Origin: Cyrtodaria siliqua
Taxonomy: Eukaryota; Mollusca; Bivalvia; Adapedonta; Hiatellidae
Assembly: GCA_037043455.1 (NCBI GenBank)
Contig: JAWPHD010000286.1
Coordinates: 186,001-250,000 of the forward strand
Direction: 5' to 3'
Length of the DNA: 64,000 bases
In this document: positions 33,910-45,300 of the stretch, one piece after another
Position numbering within the stretch: position 1 is the stretch's first letter
How the letters are laid out: each line of letters opens with the position of its first letter
The notes under the pieces: model-generated
Told to the model about the DNA's origin: nothing
Database searches by the model: none
Seen by the model: the letters and a program-made list of their open reading frames with translations, nothing else
Position numbers and translations under genes: made by a program

Positions 33910-35631
33910 ACGACGACCATTTAAATTCAGTGTTGCGCGCAACATGCTTGTAGAAATCACTCACCAAGTCACATATCTACCATTTTGCGTAGTACCGATT
34001 TTTGTAGCCTTAATTAGTGAATGTAATCAGCCAAATTGGTTGTTTCCCAGCATTCCCGATTCTAAAATATCATTCGGATATCCTTTGGTTTCTCCATCCA
34101 ATTTCGAAGTACAGCGTTCTCGGCTTTAATCGACTCATGTACGTTTGAGCCCGATTTTCACCGAAGTGACTTTGGAATGCGATGTCGAGTCGCCTACGTC
34201 ACATCGCGTGTGTGACGTCATCTTTGCCCACTAGCCGAGTTTGTTGTATTTTCCTTCAGAGGCGAAGTAACTCTCACAGAAAGCAGTCAGGTTTTCAGCT
34301 CTCCCAAAATTAAAAACAACAACAATCAAATGTCCACCGAGACTATGGAAAACATGGTGGGTGGTCAACACTTGATCTTTTCTTAATATTCCTCCATTAT
34401 TGGTGGAGAACCCCTTTTATTTATTTATTTATTTATTAAGGAGATCTAATATACAGTAGGCTTTTAATAGTTAATAGTTAGAATTGGTACCCCTAAATTC
34501 ACATGTTGACTTGGTGAGTCGGTTTAATATACATTCAGGTGGAAGAAAAGGAACACACATTCTTATCTGAATAGACTATAAGCTTTATTGTATATATATT
34601 AAAGTAAACATAAATAAACAAACTGTACTGGTCATAATGAGTTGTTATATCTTCAACACCAACCAATATAAAACTTAGCAGTAGCCTGACCGTTTGTCAA
34701 AACATCCATGACAAGAACCCTATGCCTACGTCACATTACAAGCGGGGACCGTCCGAGATAGAGGCATCGGTGGGACACCGTTGATAATTTGAGATCGGAG
34801 AGAAACATTTCAATCCTGTCCGGGAAGAAGGGGGTGGTCATACACCCTGCGTGGTCCGGTAGGTATTCGGACGATTTCCGAAGGGTACTCGCCCGGTCAC
34901 CTGGTGAAAACCTTTGGCATCTTCCTTCTGGACACCGTCCGATATTCTTAAGGTAATCGGTCGACTACCGTACGATAAATGTCCAATTGTCGTCCGGTAT
35001 CCGGCCGGTTTGCAACCATCGTACGGTGACTGTACGGTATACGGGCAAAAGCCGTGCGATATCCGGTCGGCTATCGGCCTACGCTATCGTCTATCGGCTT
35101 TCGTACGGTGACTGTACGGTATACGGGCAAAAGCCGTGCGATATCCGGTCGGCTATCGGCCCTACGCTATCCTTACGGTCTCCATCCGGGAACCATAAGA
35201 CCATCCGGGCACCGTACGGCGTCCATCCGGGTCCCGGCCGGTGACCTGCCGAGTCGCCTTCGGAGACCGCTCGGACACCGCTCGGAAACCGGAGGATTAT
35301 TTGGCGCCAAGGGTGTGAAAATTTTCACCGGCATGCAACCGATACCAATAGGTGTCCGGCCGGGTATCGGAGGGTTTTTCACCGTGTCTGCTACGATGAG
35401 CTGGCGATGTGCCTCATGCCGCAAGAAAATAACTCCGCGCTAAATCTCTCCGGTGACCCGTACGATGCCTCACCGGTGACTTGACACCGGAGGGTCACCG
35501 GCCGGAGACCTTTGAAAATTTGGCAATTTAGACACCAGTACCCCATCGTAAACCTAATCGGAGTGTAATGTGACGCAGCCATAATGTGGTAGCACTCACG
35601 AGTGGCGGCGGCCAGGTGGGTAGGCGCTACA
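33906..35631 (+). mobile_element. Orphan LTR, probable Gypsy type
   Basis: The segment begins TGTTACGACGACC, ends GGCGCTACA and is followed three bases later by a perfect tRNA-Leu-type primer binding site. Its 3' half (about 34740-35520) is GC-rich with many 'accgtacggt'/'tccggtcggc' words, in sharp contrast to the AT-rich surroundings. 35020-35079 is duplicated at 35102-35161. No partner LTR is present in the window, so this is either the 5' end of a degenerated element or a fragment. Confidence 0.6.
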
Positions 35632-35634
35632 TTT

Positions 35635-35650
35635 TGGTGTCAGAAGTGGG
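35635..35650 (+). other. Primer binding site, tRNA-Leu type
   Basis: TGGTGTCAGAAGTGGG is complementary to the 3' end (including CCA) expected for a tRNA-Leu. It sits just inside the LTR at 33906-35631, where minus-strand DNA synthesis would start. Confidence 0.75.
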
Positions 35651-36095
35651 TTCTCCCTACATACACCGTGAACACTCCATTGAAAGTTACGTTTTCACCG
35701 ACCGTCAACAATTCTTAACAGTTATTTAAATGGCATCTTCAGACAAATATAGCAAAATTAGGCAATCTAAATTGTGAGGATTTCCTCCAACATTCGGCGA
35801 CAATTTTACTTGGTGATATTCCATCATATCAGTTATTCTTGGTGTTAATTATATTTTTACCAACATTCGGTGAAAAGTCAGTTCGGTGAATTCCACCAGC
35901 ATTCGGAGAACAAATTACTTGGTGATATTCCACCAGTGTCAGTTATTCTTGGTGTTAAGTATATTTCCACCAACATTCGGTGAAAAGTCAGTTCTGGTGA
36001 TTCCATCAACTTTCGGTGAATACACCAACCATAGGCTATTAGTATTCTGGTAATTCCACCAACTGACCAGTGCAGAAAACATCGTTTTCTGACTG
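35651..36095 (+). repeat. Leader and tandem repeat following the orphan LTR
   Basis: An ATG at 35730 opens a short frame (MASSDKYSKIRQSKL) that stops at once, perhaps a gag relic. From about 35785 to 36070 there is a repeat of about 110 bp in 2-3 diverged copies ('caacattcggtgaaaagtca', 'ttacttggtgatattccacc', 'cagttattcttggtgttaa'). The words 'ttcggtg' and 'ccacca' alternate on both strands. No recognisable gag, protease or pol follows. Confidence 0.5.
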
Positions 36096-36136
36096 TGAAT
36101 CATCTTGGTATTCTGAAATAAAAATAAAACAAACAT

Positions 36137-36200
36137 TAAAGGGACACACGGCAATCTTGATTTTTTAAAAACCATATAGAAGAATCTTCCTCAAACGGGT
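36137..36200 (-). repeat. Internally deleted copy of the MITE-like repeat
   Basis: The reverse complement carries the two ends of the family: 'tgaggaagattcttc' (as at 40216-40230) and 'aagattgccgtgtgtccctt' (as at 40500-40520), joined by only about 25 bp. Confidence 0.5.
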
Positions 36201-37464
36201 TATCGATGAGTGGCCAGATTTTTACATGGAGCGTATAGGGGGAAATTTCATTATTGTTTAATTATAGAAATTCTATAAATGTGATCGATTAGGTGCAAAC
36301 GGTTTCTTAAAATACAAGTTATTATCTTTATTTTGATATAAATTTCATATTTTTATGTTAAAGGGATCTTGGTCTGTTTACGAGTTTAAATACACCATCT
36401 AGTGTCCTTATATGTTCTATATAAAATTCTTAAAATATGTCGAACATGTGTTTTTTAACTGTAAATAGATCGCATAATGACGAAACTGAAGCTTTAGGTG
36501 CAAACGGTTCGAAATAGGTGAAACAATAATCTTTATTTTGATATAGTTTTTTTTTTACTGACGCTAGTTATAGATGGTCTGTTTTACAAGCAAAGATAGC
36601 AATTTTTTTAAATTATTAAATTGTTGTTGTTGTTCGCGATAAGCGCATTAAGCAGACGACGCGGAGAAATATATTACGGCCCAAGGCGGTATCAGTTTAT
36701 CGATCAAACTGTACATTTGATCCGATTGTTTATGCATGTATGTTTTAATGTGTATACAAACATTGAAAATAAAATATTTAACAAGTATAAATATGATATT
36801 GTAGCACTTTGATGTCATAAGTTAATTTTTAAATGAGTTTTATTTCTATAATCTCTTATAATTGGTGTTAGAATGACAAGGCTATTTTTAGTATTTATGA
36901 TGTTTTATTTATGTTTGTGTCTATTGTAAACCAATATGATATTTTAAAAAAAATACAATCAATTCAATATTTATAACAGTAAATAATGTATTAAAGTTTA
37001 TTTCAGTACAATGGTCTGTAGGATAATAACTGCTGGAAAGTAATTAACGAGACTTAATTATGCTGTAAAGTCATCGCATTTCCAACAGATTATTCGCATA
37101 TATGATGTTAATTATGCTAATCAAGGATTTGTCAATATTATTGACAAATCCTTGTGCTAATTAACGAAACGTTCACACTTTGTGATCACCCTTTACACAT
37201 AATGATCTGCTAGACACGGGATAAAGACTGTGAACATTAAAGATAGTCCCATCTTTTCTACTCAATTTTGCCGTGACAATGATATGCATATATTATGTCA
37301 ATCGTGCCAAATATTGCTGAACAATCATTCACACCTAATAATACAAAAGGATACGTTTGACCAGAGATTGAATAAACTGTGAACTTACACATAGTCCCAA
37401 ATTCTACTCAATTTGGACAATTTTCCTTTTATTTTTAAAGTTATAGACGAACAGCTGTTGAATC
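36201..37464. other. AT-rich DNA, no gene; contains a perfect palindrome
   Basis: 37123-37153 is a perfect inverted repeat with 15-bp arms (AAGGATTTGTCAATA and its complement) around a single central base. Two 'ggtgcaaacggtt' words occur near 36292 and 36497. Nothing else is supported. Confidence 0.5.
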
Positions 37465-37629
37465 ATGGCTTCGTCATTAAGAGCTCGTTCTAAAATTGAC
37501 TATAAACTGCTTAATGAAGGTGAATCTTTACCAGTTTCTCGTAAGACATGTGGTGCTAAGACTATTATTCTTCAAGAGGAGTATTACGTTGAGAAATTGA
37601 TTTGACGAAGAAAAAGTAAAGAAAATAGT
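37465..37629 (+). pseudogene. Chromodomain gene, exon 1
   Basis: An ATG at 37465 starts a 55-codon exon that ends exactly at a consensus donor ('gtaagt' at 37630), phase 0. The end of the exon reads EEYYVEKLI, then a TGA stop at 37603-37605, then RRKSKENS. This is the start of a chromodomain (first aromatic-cage strand followed by a basic linker). The stop is probably a substitution in an otherwise normal exon. If the annotated genome or a transcript shows a sense codon here, this would be a gene rather than a pseudogene. Confidence 0.65.
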
Positions 37630-38843
37630 GTAAGTATGCTCTAGTTTTGTTTCCTATTTGATTTGAAAATCTAAGTTTTGCATTATCACTCTATAAATGT
37701 TGGTTCTAAACTAACTCGGTCAAAATCATGTAGTCTGGAAAGCTGATACGAACAAAAGCATTGTTTTCAAATGGTTGTGTAAAATAGGAAGCTACTTTAA
37801 ACAATTTCTATGCGTTATATTTACTTAAGGGTTTCGATTGATTTGGAAGTACGATATCCGATAGTTAGATCTGTGTTATTAATTATTTAACTACACACAC
37901 ACACCTAATAACAAATAGACAGGACACGGTGAACTAATATCTATTTCACGTGACACGCATCATGCGTACATTTGACAAATGTTGATATCGTTAAAGCCAT
38001 ATGTCATGAAGAGTTGTATGCATAAATGTTTAATTCATGCAAAAACCCATTACGCATGTATTTCTCTGTCCAAGGATGGTATTTCAATTTAACATTTTAG
38101 GCAAAACATTTGCTATATCAAAAATGATGGTATTTTTAACGTTTAAACACCTTTTTATAGAATTTCTCACTATTATAATCACATTGTGCCATTTAAATAA
38201 AAATACACCTTAAAAAAACTATTCTCAGTTACAACTTTTAAAAGCTTGTTTATAATAATGTATTTCATGTAAATATTAATATTTGAAATTAAGGACAGGG
38301 ATTATATTCTAAACATTTGTACATGATAAATATTAGGGATATGTACTGTTCACTGATTTTTTAAAAATGTGTTTTGCTTAAATTTACTTAAGTGCATTTA
38401 TGGTTTCGCGATAAATCACTCCATATCGAGGGTTCAGCGCAAAACTATTGTAACTACATATGAATAAAGAAGGAGATACAATAGTTTTGTTGCACTGAAC
38501 CCGCGATACGGTCACTATAGATACATAATGATTCCCACTGTTTTATTGGCCCCCCAATAAACAACTGGCAATGGCAATCATTAAAATCCTGATAAGAAAT
38601 CGCCGGAATGAAATTGGAGCTTACGTTTAGGTTATATCGGCACAGAAACCTAAGCGGGAGATGAGATGACGGGTGTATAGATAAACGGTATGAAAACGTG
38701 TAATAAGTAAATGATTTTTGTTATAATAGTAATATACGCATTATTACATAAGAAGTTGAGCGAAAATAAACTAATTTAATAATACATAAAAAATGTATCG
38801 TTATTAACAATATACTGTATTGTCATGTACTTTCTATTTTCAG

Positions 38844-39205
38844 GGATACGAATATCTGGTCAAATGGAAGCATATCATGTGTCTGATTGTACCTGGGAAC
38901 CCGAAAATCATCTGTCGCTGGATATCACTACACATTACATTCCACCGTCAATTGATGACATCAGACTCAGACTCGACTTTGAGAGAGCGGTCCATGCCAG
39001 ACTTAAGTCAAGAAATCCTAAGATCGATGTTTTTGTAGATTTAGACGTTTATATTATGTTTGCTAACGGAAACTCTACTAAGTTGTGTGAATTAGACGAT
39101 TTTAAATTACTGAATCTACCAGAACACTGGTATATCACTTTTAGCAAAGATGGGTCTGGGCGGAAACTTAGATTCCCTGTCAGACTTTCTGTGCGCTTAT
39201 ACTGA
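38844..39205 (+). pseudogene. Chromodomain gene, exon 2
   Basis: The exon starts after 'ctattttcag' at 38843 in phase 0, joining exon 1 across a 1.2 kb intron. It begins GYEYLVKWK, shifts frame by a one-base deletion at about 38870, and resumes as YHVSDCTWEPENHL: the chromodomain signature 'YLVKWKGY...tWEPeenL' interrupted by the lesion. A C-terminal region of about 85 residues without a recognised domain follows (FVDLDVYIMFANGNSTKLCE). Stop at 39203-39205. The full-length family function is unknown; histone-methyl-lysine reading is the usual role of such domains. Confidence 0.65.
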
Positions 39206-40189
39206 GAAAGATGTTCGTGATATCATCGGGCGTTCTGACTGTAAAGACCGTTCCTATTGAGCGCTGCCAGGTCTATGCCTGTACAGAGGCATGCAACATT
39301 AGTGAAATTTAGTCACAGAAGAATAGTTATAAACTTGTCAGTGTTGATAGTTTTTTGAATTTGTATAGTCAAATTATGGTTTTGTTTAAACTACTTCATC
39401 TGATGTTTATATTGCATTGTATGCATATTGTTTTGTGTTGTGATTTACTGTGTCCACCTATACCATACAAAATGTCTTGTACCCCCATTAAAACAAATCA
39501 AGTGTGTTGTTGCAGATTCCCCCATATTTGATAGTACAGCTTGTACCCCATTAAAAAATATCAAGTGTGTTGTTGCAGATTCCCCCATATTTGATAGTAC
39601 AGCTTCTTTTGAAATTCAGAAAGGTGCGTTAAGAAAAATTGACCCACATGATGTATTGTTAATAGACAAAATAAATCACGAGCTACAGTACAAACAAATT
39701 ATTACAATGTTATCAAATGTACTACCACTAATTTATCTTCTTCTAAACTGCATGTTGAGAATTAAATCACCTGCAATAATTATGTTTTTAATAACTATAT
39801 ATTAATACATACATCTGGCCCTTTATTGTAACAGAATATGGTTTGGCTGAAATATATTCTTTTAAACATTGTTCTGAAATGTTTTATTTTATTATATTAT
39901 GCGATCTCATGTTTAGAATAGGTTTGTTTTGCCATTCAATTTGCTATGTGACTAATGAGCGTTCTGTGTCATTTTATTTGGTTCCTACTATAAATGTATT
40001 TGAATTCATCCCTAAGCACCAACTTAATATTACATATCAATTTATTCTTGATTTGTATCTGCTATCCCATTACACAACCTGTGTTAGTGTGACAGCAGAC
40101 ACGCTTAATTACATAACGCCCGAGGCGACTTATCTGAGGGAGATAATACGGTACTAAACTATCACCAGAAGTTACAGTTCGTGAAACTA
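39206..40189 (+). repeat. Non-coding stretch with a 64-bp direct duplication
   Basis: 'caagtgtgttgttgcagat' and 'tcccccatatttgatagta' occur at about 39498-39540 and again at about 39562-39603, each preceded by 'accccattaaaa'. Both copies contain an acceptor-like 'gttgttgcag'. Open frames at 39428-39805 and 39843-40157 show no domain and are not called. Confidence 0.6.
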
Positions 40190-40525
40190 TTGTTTTTTTC
40201 AGTCGCTGTCGATTTGAGGAAGATTCTTCCATATGTCACGGCGTCTCGTTAGTTTTCCTCTTAACTCGCATTTGTTCAATCATTAATATTAATTGTTAGA
40301 ATAGTTCAAAGCAAATTATTTTAGCATATTACTAACTTTTTATAATATTGCACCAGTCATATATATAAAAAATTGGTAAAATAGTGAAGAAAGTTGAAAT
40401 CTTAATTTTTTATTTAATTATATGCAAGCAGTTTTAAAGTCAAAATGACGCAGGATAAGTAAATTGAGGAGCAAATTGTAATGTTTGAATAAAACTCAAG
40501 ATTGCCATGTGTCCCTTTAAAATTA
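40190..40525 (+). repeat. Dispersed MITE-like repeat, copy 3
   Basis: The fullest copy of the family seen at 1-365 and 10865-11080. It runs from 'tgaggaagattcttccatat' near 40216 to 'agattgccatgtgtccctt' at about 40502-40520. It ends about 15 bp before the gag start of the next element. Confidence 0.65.
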
Positions 40526-40539
40526 TATAAAGGTAAAAT

Positions 40540-41770
40540 ATGGATCAATCTGATAATAAAAATCCGTTAGAAGAAGAAGAGGCAATTACAGATCCACAAT
40601 CACCAACCGATGATGATACTAGATCACTGTTAGAGTTGAAAGGCATATTGAGCATCAACTCCATGAAATGACTACAAAGGTTCAAAGCACTGTAATGACC
40701 CTGGGTAATCAAATGCAAGCTATGAATGATAAAATGACTAGATTTAGTTCAATGAATGAAGAATAGCACCATAGGCTACGAAACATTGAACGAGAAAATT
40801 GCAAAATCAATTAGAGCAAAACAATAACAATGACCAACCTTTTGTGAGACAATCTCCCAATGAAACGGTCTATCAACACAGGAATTTAGAAAATGAAAAC
40901 AGACACCAAAATCCTGCAATACAGTCTAAGGGAGATAACCGCATGCATATAAAACCCCAGAAATATGATGGAAATGAAGATCTCACAGAATGTCTCACCT
41001 CCTTTCAAATTTGCTGTGACATAAACAAATGGCATTACCACGAAAAAGGGTTATATTAATATCTGGCAAATTGTTTGTCGGGTAATGCACGTTCGATACT
41101 GATTGAGATGTCACCGACAGAAACATGTGATGAAACACCAAATTAAATGCTCGTTTTCGGCCCGAAAATAGAGCAGAAATATGTCGTGCCCAACTCAAAA
41201 CACGCACTATAGCAAAAGGGGAATCTATTCAAGATTTAGCACAATCCATCAGAACTTTTACTAGAAAGGCATACCAAAATACAACCAATGAGGTTATAGG
41301 TGTAATTGCCTTAGATCAATTTATCGATGCGATAAACGATAGCAGTATCCGAATACGACTAAGGGAACTTAGCATTTATAATATCTCTCAAGCAGAAGAA
41401 ATTGCCACCAAATGGAGGCTTACAAACTGTCAAATGGTCTCCGAATGAAGTATGTGGGTGAGGAAACTACTCCAAATCAGCAAAACTCAGAGAGTATGAC
41501 AAACCTTTGCCAAACTCTTGAGACCGTATCAAACAAATTTGACCAATGTGTTAACATACGAAATAAAACTCAGCCACCCAGAACAGCATATCAAAATAAT
41601 CATTTCAGGGGAGACAATCACTATTAGCACCGAAATCCTCCATATAGGCAAATTTATAGACAGGGTATACATCAGTAATCGACAAGAAAGACCGGCTTCA
41701 AACTGGAGAAACCAAAATGAACAAAACTACCAGGAAAACGGGACTCAGTCGAACTGGAGGTCCACAGGTT
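40540..41770 (+). pseudogene. Gypsy element gag
   Basis: An ATG at 40540 opens an acidic N-terminus (MDQSDNKNPLEEEEAITDPQ). After a stop and shifts, a gag core follows: KYDGNEDLTECLTSFQICCD, INKWHYHEKGLY, a 'lSGNArsil' block, then LAQSIRTFTRKAYQN and IALDQFIDAINDSSI. The region is broken into several frames. No zinc knuckle could be read with certainty. It belongs with the protease, RT and integrase that follow on the same strand. Confidence 0.7.
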
Positions 41771-42530
41771 GACAGTAGTAAATGGGCCAAAAGATGCATG
41801 CAATATTACACCAAATTCAGGGTTTGAAGATGGGTATGTTGTCAAAGCTAAATTATTAGACAAATCCCTAGCTTTTCTAGTGGACAGTGGTTCTGCAGTA
41901 ACTATTCTTAATAAAGAATTCCTACAAAATTTACCTCCACATGTCTGTCCTTCAATACAGCCTGTACACATCAAACGTCTAACTGTCACGGGTGAAGTCT
42001 CGTCATTCTATTGTAAAGTGAATGTTGATCTGCAGCTAGGATCTCAAACTTTCAACATAGATTTTCTTGTAGCTGAAATACAAAATGATGGCATTTCATG
42101 AGGGGCCGATGAAATTTGTTAGTTAAAAACAATCTACTTACAGTAAATGGGGAGAAGAATCCTTGTTTTGAGCATTCCAACACCAACTATCCTAGTGTGT
42201 GTAGGGTTGCAGTGAAGGAAACAGTAGACATACCTCCTGAATCCGAAATTATTATAATGGGGCAGTCTTTGGATCCTTTCAATCGAAAGCGAGCAGGCAT
42301 CACCGAAGCAAAACGAGAATTTGTTGCGCGTAGTGGATTATTAGTAGCAAAAGCACTTGTTAACCTTGAGGATGGTTGTATTCCAATAATATTAGCAAAT
42401 TTAGCAAATTTAGGAACAGAAAATTGTAAATTACATAAGGGCACTATTGTGGCAAATTTAGAATCTGTTAAGAATATAATATACGAGACTGTTGGTGCAG
42501 CCACCACTACAGACCCTTTTGTAAGTAATT
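41769..42530 (+). pseudogene. Gypsy protease and following segment
   Basis: 41769-42101 reads as a retropepsin: DKSLAFLVDSGSAVTILNKE has the DSG catalytic triplet, preceded by DGYVVKAKL. A stop follows, and 42116-42532 is a continuous frame (PESEIIIMGQSLDPFNRKRA, then LVAKALVNLEDGCIPIILAN). This is the segment usually found between protease and RT in Gypsy polyproteins, so the two frames were once continuous. Confidence 0.75.
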
Positions 42531-42539
42531 AAACTCAAC

Positions 42540-43460
42540 AGTATTTACCGTCTCACTTAGAATAGGTTTATACTAGATGCTCCAATGAACTCACTGTAGA
42601 GCAGAAGCTCGTTTTCAAACAACTGTCAATAAAATACCAGGAGATATGTTCTAAAGATTCTGATGATCTTGGGTTAACAAATGCAATGGCATTTACCATT
42701 GAAACTGGAAATAATAAACCAGTTAAAACAGCACCTTACCGCAGACCCTAGTCTAAGCGAAAGGTAGCTGAAGAAGAAATTGGGAGACTAGCAATTGCGG
42801 GAGTTATAGAACCTGCAAGGAGTCCCTGGCTGTCCCAAGTAGTAATGGTGCCTAAACCAGATGGAACTACAAGGTTTTCCGCAAAGTGAACAAATCAATT
42901 GTCAATGGCGATGCTCAACCATTACCTACGTGTGACGATTTGATAGATCAATTATCAGGGAACAGTTGGTTTTCCACCATGGACTGCAAATCTGCATACC
43001 ATCAAGTCCAAAGTAAAGAGTCTGGTCGACCGGTCACTGCTTTTGCAATACCGGGTAGCCTACAATGGCAATTCACACGCATGCCATTTGGGTTTATGAC
43101 TAGTCCAGCAGCATTTGAGAGACTCATGGAAAAGGATCTATTAGGTCTATGTTATTTGCCTGATATATCTTGATGACTTATTGTCACCAAGTAAGACATT
43201 TGAAGGTCAAGTGAAAAACTTGGAGAGTATTTTCACCGGATTATTAGAAGCAAATCTTAAACTGTGTCCAAAGAAATGCCATTTCTTTCAACGGGTGGTT
43301 AGTTTCTTGGGACACCAAATCAGTGAGGCAGGAGTAGCTTTATTGGTCTAGCTTCATACTACAGAAAAATGATTCAGGGATTTGCAACCATTGCAAAACC
43401 CCTACATAAAATGGCAGAGAAAAACAGACCATTCACATGGGATGATGAGTGTGAAAATAG
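42540..43460 (+). pseudogene. Gypsy reverse transcriptase
   Basis: RT motifs appear in order across frame changes: TAPYRRP, IEPARSPWLSQVVMVPKPDG, then in the 42886-43173 frame FSTMDCKSAYHQVQ, TAFAIPGSLQWQFTRMPFGF and TSPAAFERLMEK. After another shift comes the catalytic YLDD-type block at about 43157-43185, and then LESIFTGLLEANLKLCPKKC. Near 43340-43450 SYYRKMIQGFATIAKPLHKM marks the RT-RNase H connection. RNase H itself is missing, replaced by the inserted RT element. Confidence 0.8.
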
Positions 43461-44480
43461 TTTATGGTAATGGTAACTCTGATTGAGTAGCTTTTTAGTT
43501 ATACAAAGATTACGAATATTAAAGTCCTCAACTCGAGTACGAGCTCTTCAAAGACGAATAAGTTGAGACACATACACCCCATAAGAAGTTGCTCGGGGAA
43601 CATCCCCATCCAAGTGGGGATAATTAACAATGTCAAAATTAAAATCATCTCTCTTGTCATAGATTTTGCTAATTATTTCACCAGATCTAAATCAAGAAAT
43701 GAAGCGTTATTATCAGATATATTAGCTTTGTTAAGCTGAAGTTCTTTAGGATAAATATTATTAACCATAGTTGGAAAGAAAGGGTTGTCAATGTTCAATA
43801 TGTCATCCAGATACCGAGAGGTGTCATTAAAGGCTTCAATAACATCTGCCTGGGTATGTGGTGAAAGACTCAACATGAAATCTCTTTCGTAGCAAAATAA
43901 AAACAAATCTGCAACAAGTGGTGCACAGTTCGTACCCATAGGGATACCAACAATTTGTCTATAAACGGTGGTTCCATACCTGACGAAAATATTATCTAAT
44001 AGGAAGATGAGTCCTTCACAAACTTCATAGCAAGTCCACATAGTATAATTGTCTAAACTGCTGTTAGTAAAAAACACTTTAATATTATTACATGCCAAAA
44101 ATGTAGTATTTTCTCTAGCGCATGCTTTTGAATAAGAGAAATTAGTTTGCCTTTATTAAGGTGACGTGGTGAAGTTGTATATAGTGTAGAGAAGTCATAA
44201 GTGATTATTGATGAAACTTGACCTTTATTGATAATTTTATCAAGAACGTCTCCTGAATTTTTTATAGACCAAATTAAAGTAATCCCAGAGTTTTCATAAG
44301 TTTTATCACAATATAGTTTAACGTGATCTTTAACGGCAGTAAGACAAGAAGTTAAAAGTGTGAAGATGTTTTTTGTGGTACAGGCACTAGAATTCGAAAT
44401 AAAGCGAGCCTTATACGGATTTTTATGTGAATCCAGTACATAGTAGGCAGTTTATTTTGCTTATCGTTTACACCAGCCTT
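43461..44480 (-). pseudogene. Second RT element inserted in the Gypsy pol (GIPMGTNCAP family)
   Basis: On the minus strand: a 'LPTMYW' block and ARFISNSSACTTKNIFTLL (with one shift), ITYDFSTLYTT, then an intact frame 44098-43673 with YRQIVGIPMGTNCAPLVADL, SRYLDDILNI (catalytic DD), IYPKELQLNKA and FLDLDL. The copy breaks off at 43461, in the middle of the 'LLNQ-YRYHKL' block that is present in the C-terminal copy at 12446. Possibly a Penelope-related RT (a Naiad-type assignment should be tested); no GIY-YIG domain is seen in either copy. Confidence 0.75.
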
Positions 44481-44489
44481 AAAAGTAGT

Positions 44490-45300
44490 GCACCGAGTGA
44501 TATGTGCGGAAACAACATCATCCAACAAGCACAGTTGCAAGACTCTTCTCTATCCAAGTTGATATCCTGGAAAAGAGAAAAGAGGAGACCAGACTGGTGT
44601 GATATAGCACCATATGGTAAAGAACTGAAATATTATTAGTCTCGGTGGGACTCGATAATCTTCGAAAATGAAATATTATATAGGCTATGGGAAAGTGATA
44701 AGGGCGATAACGTAGATCGACAAATCATTATCCCGCCAAGCTTGAAGAATGACATATTTTTTCAGTTGCATAATAGCATGACAGGATCTCACTTTGGCAT
44801 AAATAAGACCTTAATGAGGGTCAGACAAAGATTTCATTGATGTGGACTGAGATAATATGTTGGGCACTGGTGTAAAAACTGTGACACCTTTGCTAGTAGA
44901 AAAACTCCTTCCAGAAAAGAAAAATCTCCAATGAAGATTTACAATGTGGGGCAACCCATGGAACGAATAGCAATAGACATCCAGGGTCCATACCCTACTA
45001 CTTACCAAGATAATTGTTATATTATGGTAGTAGGTGACTTATTTACCAAATGGGTGGATGCTATCCCTCTAAAAAGTCAGAAATCAGACCATGTTGCAAC
45101 CGAATTAGTCAATAAATTTATATGTCAAATGGGTGTACCTATGGAACTGCACTCAGATCGTGGCTCCAGCTTCGAAAGCAAGCTATTCCAAGAGATATGC
45201 AAACTTCTTGGAATTCGCAAGACACGTACCACTGCGTCTAGACCAATACAATCATGGACGGAATTATTGAAAGAGCTAACCCTACTGTAACATGTTATCT
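44490..45300 (+). pseudogene. Gypsy integrase
   Basis: It resumes after the insertion with IIQQAQLQDSSLSKLISWKR, the usual segment before integrase. The HHCC zinc finger is readable across a stop (QLHNSMTGSHFGINKT, then HWCKNCDTFASRK). The core frame 44931-45290 has IAIDIQGPYPT (first Asp) and MELHSDRGSSFES (second Asp). A shift at about 45240 then destroys the region where the catalytic Glu would be. Confidence 0.8.

Noticed and set aside
39843..40157. Plus-strand frame of 104 codons after the chromodomain exons
   Set aside because: No domain, no ATG at the start, no convincing acceptor site, and codon content like the AT-rich background.
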